Shown piece by piece: positions 56,171 through 64,000 of a DNA stretch of 64,000 nt (its first letter is position 1; each line of letters starts with the position of its first letter). The position numbers were made by a program, and so were the translations under genes. The stretch covers positions 111,005 through 175,004 of the forward strand of contig JAKUCV010000388.1 of the NCBI GenBank assembly GCA_028386065.3. Reading direction: 5' to 3'. The notes below the pieces were generated by a model. The model did no database searches and was not told the origin of the DNA. It worked only from the letters and a program-made list of their open reading frames with translations. The DNA comes from Turnera subulata (taxonomy: Eukaryota; Streptophyta; Magnoliopsida; Malpighiales; Passifloraceae).

Positions 56171-56539
56171 CAAGGTTATTAAACCCGGCCCGGACATTGA
56201 CCCGTTTCAGTGGCCGGGTCGCAGTTTTAGAGGTCTAACCGGGGTCCAACTGGGTATGACCGGTATTAGGAATAATAGTAAAAATATGCATATTTTTACA
56301 TAAAGGTCCAACCAAAGGTCTGATCATGGTCTGATCAAGACAATTTTTTAAAATTTTTTTACTTTTAACCCGGAAAAAACCGAAAATGGGTCAACAAAAT
56401 CGGAGAATCCGGAGAACCCAGCATGACCCGGCCGGTTTTTTGGAGGATACAAACCGGAGGGGTAAAAATCCCGGATTTGTCTCCGGATCACGGTTAACCC
56501 GGTTCAACCAGCCGGGCCGGGCCGGGTTTGATAACCATG
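56171..56539. mobile_element. hAT-type MITE, copy 2 (369 bp)
   Basis: CAAGGTTATTAAACCCGGCC ... GGGTTTGATAACCATG with a perfect 8-bp duplication, agtgtaac, at 56163-56170 and 56540-56547. Same family as 43621-44206, with an internal part of different length. Confidence 0.87.
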
Positions 56540-57266
56540 AGTGTAACATCACAAGATCATAGAAAGGGTAGTTTGACCAAAAAAAGAATCAAACATTAAC
56601 TCATCTTGCTTAGGCATTTTATAGAAGATATAATTAATGTGATGCATATGTAATGGCATTTGTGGAGTTTATTAGTTAGTATCTAAAGCTAAAACCCTCA
56701 TATATAGTCATATATATATATATACCCAACTGCTTTGGTCTCATCTGAGGATGCACTAAACAGTTAGGTGATGTATCCTTGTCAAAAGATATAAGAGAAA
56801 GAAATTAAGTAGATATATGTCTAGCTATGCTTGGTCGCAACATATGAACTAAGTTCCCTTAAATTACCTTATTGATAAAAGAAAGATTAACAATTGCATT
56901 AAGGTACGTGATAACACAATCGATCAATCATTCAATCATGGTTTTTTTTCTTTTGATCTATGTATATTTTTTTAAAAGGATAAATGAATGTAATTATGTA
57001 GCATCAATGAGAAAACAAACGGGTCAAACTCTCTATTCAAAACTTGATTAATTAGTGGCATCGCAACAGTTAATTTTCGCCAATATATGATTGAAGACCC
57101 CACATAATCCAATTCTTATGGGTTCTACCAGCAGTAATTTAACACTTCCATCAATTGATATGACGACATTAACATGAAAGTGTCTAATCCTTGATAATGT
57201 AAGTTATTTGGGAGTAAATTAACACTCTTCCTCAATTTTTCTTTCCAATCTATTATTAATTATAAC
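56540..57266. other. AT-rich spacer
   Basis: No gene recognised. A (TA)n run lies near 56703-56725. Confidence 0.3.
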
Positions 57267-57625
57267 CATGGTTGTTAAAATCAAATCGGCTTGGTTGGTT
57301 CAACAGGGTTAATCTACACCCAGAGGCCAGGCCGGTCCAAAAGGCTTTTTGGTTCTTATGGACAAATGACCCGGTTGGTTTTGTCTGTGTTTTCTGGGTT
57401 TCCCGGTTTTTTCTCGATCCTTTGTTTCTTTTTTTTTAAAAAAAAAATCAGTGTCCTCTTACTCAGATCAGGAGGAATAAGGGACCCTTTTGTCCCCTAT
57501 TGAACCCTCGTTGAATCCCGATTCTCTTGACTCCTAAACTAAACCAGTTCGATGCCCAGGCCAGGTTTAACAACTTGATCCCTAAGTAAGCCGGGTCGAT
57601 GGTTGAGCTGGGTTTAACAACCTTG
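57267..57625. mobile_element. hAT-type MITE, copy 3 (359 bp)
   Basis: CATGGTTGTTAAAATCAAAT ... GCTGGGTTTAACAACCTTG with a perfect 8-bp duplication, attataac, at 57259-57266 and 57626-57633. Same family as copies 1 and 2. Many CCGG sites have become TTGG/CTGG, the pattern left by decay of methylated cytosines. Confidence 0.87.
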
Positions 57626-59270
57626 ATTATAACAAACGTAAAATTAGGCACCAATATTAATTGTCTTCCCTACACATGCTGGACCAAATCACTAGAACCA
57701 GTTCATTCCACTCAAATATCAAGCCCCATTTAAACTCATAGTAGAAGTCCAATTCTTTTTTTCCTGAACCTATTCCATGTTCTTGGAAAAACTCGGATTA
57801 AAAACAAGACCTCATGATTACAGTCCAATGTCCAATCACAACCAAATAATTCTACTCCTTTTAAACAAGAAAATAAAAATTAAGGGACCCATATCAGCTG
57901 TTCTTGGCCAGACTGGTCCTTTGATGCATAACCGTGTGCTAGTTCCTAAGATATTATATACCCTCTCCTCTTAAGATCTCACCACAAATAAGAGGAGACA
58001 AAAAGCTTCCCATGGACACAAACAACTATAGTAACATGTACAGATGATGATGATGATGATGATGATAATAATGTAGTAGTATGTGTACAGTACTCTTTCC
58101 ATTGCCATTCCGTACCTAATCAACTTATTCCACTCCAAAGTCATTAATTTATATAATTTAATTGTATGTACTTCTGTTCCTTCCTATATTCGCGATAACT
58201 GGTTTACTTATGGCATGTTGTGGGACCACCTTGAAAATAATTGTATTTGATGTTATTTGGTTTATTTTATTTTTGTTTTCTTGCCTGTATTTGCTGTTGC
58301 CTTATGATTGTTAATTTGGACTAATTAATCAACTATTATCATTACCCCATAAAAGTACAAACTCTAGAGTTTGCGGCAGGGATCTCTTGCCATGATCAGT
58401 AATAAAAAATGAAGAAGCTATTATAGTACTTTTATGTGGAGTTTGAAGGGGGAAACAAATGTAAAATGGATATTTGGATTTTTGTGGTTCATACATTTGT
58501 CAATGTTTTACATCTATGATTTATACAATTGTCTGGTTTGAGTTCTACGTGGCATGTTTGAGTCTTCTACAATTGGATAACTCGACAGGTCATAAAAATG
58601 TGAATTGTTCATCTCATTTAAGATAAAAAGAAAAAAAAATTGAACCGACTTATCCAAACACAAGAAGGAAAAAACTTTGGCTGAAACTGATATTGATTGG
58701 CTTATAAGTTATATCTGAAAATTAAAAGAAAAAATTATTGATCGGTCCAACAGAGTTTTGCTTATTTTTTAAATATATTTTTATGTATAAGAAATAAATG
58801 CATAATAAGTATGAAATTTAGGTTTTAATCGCTACATTACCTCTTTAGGTATGACTGCAATTTGAACTCAAAATTCTACATGGTTTTTTTCTCTATTTTG
58901 GTTTAGCACTCTCAAAATACATAATTGGGGAACTTGATCCATACATTACTTAAATAGGAAAAAAAAGAGGTCGAAGCAAAATCTTGGAGGGCGGTTATTA
59001 GTTATATATTAATTGAGAGATGTTAATTAAAGGGAAAGAAACCCGAATTAAGATAAGGATTAATCATGGGGATTACTAGGCGGCTCACGTTAATCACGAA
59101 TAGAAGGAAGGGCAATTTATACCATTTATCAATGGAACAAAACTAATGCCAAGACCATAGATTATACATGATATTTTATATATTCAGAGGACATATTAGT
59201 CATTACAAGAGAGGAAACATAAAATATAACATATCCTACTTTGTTCCTATTCGTACGGTTGTTCCTATAA
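57626..59270. other. Spacer and distal upstream region of the PADRE gene
   Basis: No gene. A (GAT)n microsatellite lies at 58046-58070. The rest is AT-rich, with no element I can name. Confidence 0.35.
58046..58070. repeat. (GAT)8 microsatellite
   Basis: Eight uninterrupted GAT units followed by AATAATAAT. Confidence 0.85.
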
Positions 59271-59409
59271 AACCTTGTCCTCCCCTTTGGTCTCACATTC
59301 CTCCCAAATAGAGAAGACGAAAGTAGAATCACATAGAAGAAAGAAAAACACCCCCTAAGTGTCTGTGTTTTTTTTTTTGTGTTAGCTTTGTTTCTTTTTT
59401 CTCAAAAAT
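59271..59409 (+). promoter_or_regulatory. Core promoter and 5' leader of the PADRE gene
   Basis: TATAAAA at 59276-59282, in CCTATAAAACC, would place transcription start near 59305-59315 and give a ~95-105-nt leader that ends in a T-rich stretch before the ATG. Confidence 0.6.
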
Positions 59410-59886
59410 ATGGGCAATAGCTTAAGGTGTTGCTTGGCTTGTGTTCTTCCTTGTGGTGCCCTAGACTTGATCCGTGTAGTTCATTTGAATGGCTATGTGG
59501 AAGAAATGACGGGTCCAATCACAGCCAATGAGGTCCTCCAAGCAAACCCTAACCATGTCCTAAGCAAGCCATGCTCTCAAGGTGTGGTGCGTAAGATCTT
59601 GATCCTCTCGCCGGATTCCGAGCTCAAGAGAGGCAGCATTTACTTCTTGATCCCGGCTTCTTCCTTGCCGGAGAGTAAAAAAGGCGGTAGTAGTGCCACA
59701 TCCCACAAGAAGTCTTCAAAGAAGAGCAAGAAGTACTATAAGTGCACCCCTCATCATGTCTCATCGGATTGTGATGATGGTCATCACCTAATGATGAGCG
59801 TAGAAAAGAAATCCTCACGCCGGGATCGCCGGACCGGCCGCGTGGGAGTATGGCGGCCTCATCTAGAGAGCATCTCCGAAGACTAA
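59410..59886 (+). CDS. PADRE (DUF4228) domain protein, single exon
   Basis: 158 residues with no intron, which is typical of this plant family. The start MGNSLRCCLAC carries Gly2 and Ser5-type spacing for N-myristoylation and nearby cysteines that could be palmitoylated, so membrane attachment is likely. Residues 17-55 (ALDLIRVVHLNGYVEEMTGP, ANEVLQANPNHVLSKP) and 68-85 (SDSELKRG-like DSELKRGSIYFLIPASSLP) are the PADRE signature. The C-terminal half is Ser/Lys/His-rich and disordered (KKSSKKSKKYYK), ending in RRTGRVGVWRPHLESISED, a conserved tail of the family. PADRE genes are commonly induced by pathogens and abiotic stress, but their biochemical role is not settled. It is clear of the TNL cluster by about 11 kb. 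Confidence 0.93.
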   Translation: MGNSLRCCLACVLPCGALDLIRVVHLNGYVEEMTGPITANEVLQANPNHVLSKPCSQGVVRKILILSPDSELKRGSIYFLIPASSLPESKKGGSSATSHKKSSKKSKKYYKCTPHHVSSDCDDGHHLMMSVEKKSSRRDRRTGRVGVWRPHLESISED

Positions 59887-60309
59887 TTAACATTTCTTTC
59901 TTTTTTCCGGTGCCGGAATCCGATGGCATTCCCGGATTGCCAAGGTGGTGCAATGATATATATACATCATATATGCAACGGGGTCCTTTTTGAAAAGGGG
60001 AAAAAAAAAAGAGGAGGAAATGTACTTTGGGGTTAATATTGTTTTTGTGTATAAAGCTTTTATTTTTTTACTTTATTTTTCTTTTTTCCGTCTGCAACTA
60101 ATAATGGCAGATTCGGAATTTTTAATTGTTCATGGGATCATGAATCTGTGTTTGCTCCACCAAGAAAATTTCATGTGAGCGAGAGAGAGGGGAGACGTTT
60201 GTTTTCTTGTGCAATGGAGTTTGTATTTACACCCATATAGTTGCAAGTAAATATTTTGTCTCGTTATGATCAACAAATGAAAATGACATTGGTGGTGGCT
60301 TGTTGTCCC

Positions 60310-60315
60310 AATAAA
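60310..60315 (+). terminator. Candidate polyadenylation signal of the PADRE gene
   Basis: AATAAA in CCCAATAAAGTGGC, about 420 bp after the stop codon. Nearer AT-rich variants (e.g. ATAAAG near 60050) are also possible. Confidence 0.35.
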
Positions 60316-62600
60316 GTGGCTCATTTCATTTTGTGAGTTTTTGGGTTTAAAAGTTAAATAATATCATTAATTTCAACCTTCACTAATCTTGGCTATATTT
60401 AACATGGGTTCATCATCCATGTTCTTCGATGCATGGGATTAAATGCATCCCACTATTCTAACTTTTTAGCATTTCATTTGCTAATTGTAGTTGGTCCAAT
60501 AATTAATGGGTTAGATGGGTTTTCAATATGTAAGAGCTTAAATGTAAGAACCATGCACCTCAATAATTTTTTTTTTTGATACTAAAAAAAAAATTCAAAA
60601 AAAAAATAAGTGTTAGTTTCACCTTACTTTGTCGTGTTTTGGAAGACTTTGCATCTGATATACAAATTGTCCAGCTAATATCAGTATTTATATATTGGGA
60701 GTTCAAGAGTAGTTCGAGGAAGCATATTATAATGTCTTCAAGTAATTTCTATATACATAATGGGGACAAAATGTGTCATGCCACTTATAGTGTCGCCTAG
60801 CTGTGATTAATTGAATTAGGTACATAAAAACCAACCATCTGCACATTTATGGGGCTATGACATATGCCAAGGGAGGATTAAGAAATGGCAGTCTTAATTA
60901 ATCCCATTAATTTGCTCCATAATTTTAATTTGGCACATCTGCAAGAACTAAGGATGCTTGGTTACAAAGCAAAAACGTGTCTTCAAGTCCAAGAGTTTCC
61001 TGTGTCAGATTTATCACATGTAATTAATTCTAGTAACCTATAATGCATCAAACTAACTCAACAAGTTTAGTGAAATGAAATCTGTAGAACTAAACCAATC
61101 TTCAGAAAGTTGACTAAAAGAAGAGTTAATATGCAGGAAGAAAATTTGCAGAATCTATAGCCAGCTGAGGGTCAAATCATAAATTAAGGAATGATTTACA
61201 AGAATTCTATCAAGGCATCATTAGTCAGAATTGACTAACTAAATGTTGAGACAATACATAATTTGGGTTGACATTGTACATCATAGAGTACGAATTTTAC
61301 CGGAAAAGTTTTAGATTAGGCTTTTAATTTTGTTCTCATTTGGTAAATATTTTTGCTTTAGACATATAACACTACGATATTTTCCTTACCATTGGTTTAC
61401 TTTCATAAATGTGAAAAACTAAACTTATTCTCATTTTCCCATTAGAAGATGTGATCTACTTGATATTTTTAGCTTTAGTTTAACTTATCTAAAAGGCAAA
61501 TGAAATGGTCCAATCTATGGTAGATAGATGGGTGGAAGTATACAAAAAGACCCAACTCCTTGTACTAGTAGCTGAATAATTCGCATATATATTAATTATA
61601 AGGCATATAAGTCCAAAAAAAGCTACAATTTCTTGTACTAATAGCGACAACTCCACGCTGCACAAAAATAAAAGCAAACAAAGCAAAGGTGTTTTAGCTG
61701 GCAAATCCCCTAAAACACTATATCACCTCACCTCACATGGATTCCCTCTTCTCCCTCCCCCATAAATAACTTAGACAAATACTTGCACTCCCCTTTCTCA
61801 AACACCACAACATCATGAATGTATATAGTACTAGTATATATTATCCCAAGCCCCAAGCATCCTTGGATTTTAGGACCTTGAGTCATAGTATGTGTTATGT
61901 CTTCCACTCCTCGAGTTCAGTTTTTGCCGTTACATGTGTTAGGGTCAATGATCAGCTTCCGGGTACATATGCCATTTTTCTAGAAGAAGGTTAAAAAATT
62001 AGTATGTTCAGTTAGTACCAAGTCATGACATGCTATTGGTAATAGCACAGTCAATGAAGGATTATGTGTCTCCTTTTGTATAGATTCTCTTAATTCTCTT
62101 TATTTATAAAAATTTCTTATTAGTTTCAATAACTACTAAGGTTGCAATATATGAAAATTATGCAGTTCGTAATATTATAGTCAATGAACAATTATTAAGG
62201 GGATTGGATTTATTAGTTGAGGTTTAGTCCACATTCTCATTAGATAAGATTGAGAATTTAAACTCCACTTACCATTTTTCTTTATAGGTAATATGTAAAT
62301 AAATATTATGGAGTACTAATTTTGGGATGTGATCAATGATCCCAAAATTTTCCATCCATTTATCATTAGAGAAGTGAAGTTCATTTACTTGGACATGAAA
62401 TCAAGATGTGGGTTAGTTAAGAAACCATGGCCTGCCAACGGATTGGTGACAGAACAGAACCATAGACTTGCTAGTTATCTCTATGTTATAGAATGAAATC
62501 TCTATAAAGCTATTTGATCATGTAAGTAATTGAGTAACTATAAACTAGAGAGGATACTTCATTTTTCTTGTTCAAGAAAAAAGTTAGCTTGAAGATCCCC
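60316..62600. other. AT-rich spacer
   Basis: No gene supported. At 61735-61830 there is a CT-rich, promoter-like stretch with CATAAATAAC and a following ATG (61816), but no coding frame or known hairpin RNA follows. Confidence 0.3.
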
Positions 62601-62708
62601 ATGAAATAATTGATGAGCATATTGAGCCTTGTGCAACGGTGGTTAGGACAAAAAGGACTTGGATCCATGCTGGGTTCACGGGTTCAGTTGCCAATTCCAG
62701 GAGGGGAA
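62600..62708 (+). repeat. SINE-like dispersed repeat head
   Basis: GCCTTGTGCAACGGTGGTTAGG followed by GGGTTCACGGGTTCAGTTGCC has weak A-box-like and B-box-like words. Not confirmed. Confidence 0.3.
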
Positions 62709-62927
62709 CTAGGCTTTGTCTCTCTAGATCGGAGACATCTAGTTTATTCCCATTTCTTATTGGAAAAGGGTTGAAGCTTTATCTACCATTAGTCAATTCT
62801 AGTCCTCATCTTACTATNCTAGGCTTTGTCTCTCTAGATCGGAGACATCTAGTTTATTCCCATTTCTTATTGGAAAAGGGTTGAAGCTTTATCTACCATT
62901 AGTCAATTCTAGTCCTCATCTTACTAT
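62709..62927. repeat. 110-bp tandem duplication meeting at an ambiguous base
   Basis: 62709-62818 and 62819-62927 are identical from CTAGGCTTTGTCTC to CATCTTACTAT, with the only N of the window (62818) at the joint. It may be a recent duplication, but a false join of overlapping contig ends is as likely. Confidence 0.85.
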
Positions 62928-62940
62928 GTGCCGCACATTA

Positions 62941-63194
62941 AACTGTACAATCGTACATGAAATTTAAAATTTATTAACATTTTGGAGTTTGGTAAAGTTC
63001 CTCCAGGCTAATCTAGATTAATCAATGCATCTCGACTAATGTGAGGTTGATCCAAGTAATTTAATTCTACTTAAGTGAGGTCTCGAATTTGAGTCTTTGT
63101 GTATGCAAAAAAAAATCTCCATTGCGAAACTCACCCACCATAATCAGGTGCGCGACCCTGATCAAATCTGGATTAATCAGGACAGAGCTTCGTA
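62941..63194. repeat. SINE/retroelement-like scraps
   Basis: GAGGTCTCGAATTTGAGTC (63078-63096) and GGTGCGCGACCCTGATCAAATCTGGATT (63148-63175) repeat motifs seen at 50505-50590. No gene. Confidence 0.4.
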
Positions 63195-63482
63195 TATCAG
63201 ATGGGAAACAAAAAAAAATTAATAAAGGCATCTCGAGTTTGAGTTTTTGGACCGCAGCATTCTAGATGCTAGAGATTTCAGTATTCATCATTCTTATTAT
63301 GTCTCCATCCGGACTAATTTAGATCATTTGATGGTCACTATCAGATGGGAAACAAAAAAAATTAATAAAGGCATCTCGAGTTTGAGTTTTTGGACCGCAA
63401 CATTCTAGATGCTAGAGATTTCAGTATTCATCATTCTTATTATGTCTCCATCCGGACTAATTTAGATCATTTGATGGTCATT
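63195..63482. repeat. 144-bp tandem duplication
   Basis: 63195-63338 and 63339-63482 both run from TATCAGATGGGAAAC to TTTGATGGTCA with one substitution (GCAGC/GCAAC) and one base fewer in a poly(A) run. It contains a reversed B-box-like GAGTTTGAGTTTTTGG. The duplication is young. Confidence 0.85.
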
Positions 63483-63802
63483 AAAGATAAGCCAACTTAC
63501 CAAAACAAAAAGTTTACAACTAATATTTAATTAAGGTTGTGATGTTGGTTTCTCAAGAATCAATACTGTGATGTTCTGAAGTTACTTAATCATATGCAAA
63601 GCTTAAACTATTCTATACATTGAGCATTCCAATAAGGAAACACTTAGCTCAATAACACTGAATAATGAAGGAGAGATTAGTTTATGTTGACGAGGTGTCA
63701 TATTGGTTCTGATCCCATCAATTGTCATGTGATTAGGGGCAAGAAACAAAAATCATAACAACAATATTTAATCACACCACCATATTGCATCATTTATCAC
63801 TA

Positions 63803-64000
63803 CCGGGGGTGGTGGCCCAGTGGCAAGGCCTTCAACCTGCCATCTCTAAGACTCGGGTTCGAGTCCCGGCGCTTCCAGTCAAGCCCCATAGTGTGATGCG
63901 GCCGAATATGGCCTTCCACACGGTGGGGTGCTGGCCGTTGAGCCCGGTGATTCCCCGGTATTATGACGCGTAGCAGGTGAGGGTGTCCGCTGGTGCCCCG
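63803..64000 (+). mobile_element. tRNA-derived SINE, 5' part (runs off the right edge)
   Basis: TGGCCCAGTGGC at 63813-63824 matches the pol III A box, and GGTTCGAGTCC at 63856-63866 is a perfect B box, about 32 bp later, as in tRNA genes. The rest (GCGGCCGAATATGGCCTTCC, GGTGAGGGTGTCCGCTGG) does not fold as a tRNA, so this is a SINE head and not a tRNA gene. The 3' end is beyond the window. Confidence 0.7.

Noticed and set aside
58046..58070. (GAT)n as part of a coding acidic run
   Set aside because: No open frame with flanking support. It is a simple microsatellite.
61735..61990. A promoter followed by a small gene or microRNA precursor
   Set aside because: TATA-like and CT-rich context only. 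No open frame of note and no hairpin or known microRNA sequence seen.
63803..63880. A tRNA gene
   Set aside because: A and B boxes are good, but no cloverleaf can be drawn and the sequence continues as a longer unit, so a SINE head fits better.
1..64000. CRISPR arrays, bacterial operons or phage-type systems
   Set aside because: Spliced genes, plant TNLs and plant retroelements show nuclear plant DNA. No direct-repeat/spacer arrays of that kind were seen.

Overview
This looks like nuclear DNA of a eudicot plant. It has intron-containing genes with GT-AG splice sites, a cluster of TIR-NB-ARC-LRR (TNL) resistance genes (a class absent from monocots), many nested LTR retrotransposons, MITEs, and AT-rich spacers. 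I cannot name the species. A woody rosid is only a guess from the style of the TNLs.

Layout. 1-1315: the 5' end of a minus-strand Copia element that runs off the left edge. 1939-15530: an old, frame-broken Ty3/gypsy element (Tat-like) holding two later insertions: a 1.8-kb solo LTR (2935-4717, TSD ggtac) and an internally deleted Tekay/Del-like chromovirus (9093-13151, TSD gtcaa). 15531-22236: duplicated debris made of a recurring block, broken GDSL-lipase exons and a 2.0-kb Mutator-like element (19244-21259, 10-bp TSD). The Mutator-like element carries a captured piece of a chloroplast DExH-box helicase gene of the ISE2 type. 22237-48519: three tandem TNL genes on the plus strand. TNL1 (22237-32575) has a foldback element plus a 5.3-kb Copia in intron 1 and a 1-nt frameshift in the LRR. 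TNL2 (36309-40403) lacks part of ARC2 and has a broken C-terminal domain. TNL3 (44552-48519) is intact, with 1149 residues in five exons. 48650-50063: an intact three-exon GDSL esterase/lipase gene on the minus strand, converging on TNL3. 50064-59270: a long gene-poor spacer with MITEs. 59410-59886: a single-exon PADRE (DUF4228) stress-response gene. 60316-64000: spacer with tandem duplications, one of them around an ambiguous base, and a tRNA-derived SINE at the right edge.

How it fits together. TNL3 is the one gene here that looks like a complete immune receptor: a TIR NADase domain with its glutamate, an NB-ARC switch, LRRs and a C-JID. TNL1 and TNL2 are decayed or truncated paralogues with the same exon structure. 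Fragments of the GDSL gene lie upstream of every TNL. An inverted copy of the recurring block lies between TNL2 and TNL3, and it also preserves the empty target site of the large gypsy element. The cluster therefore appears to have grown by duplication of a TNL+GDSL unit, followed by inversion and transposon insertion.
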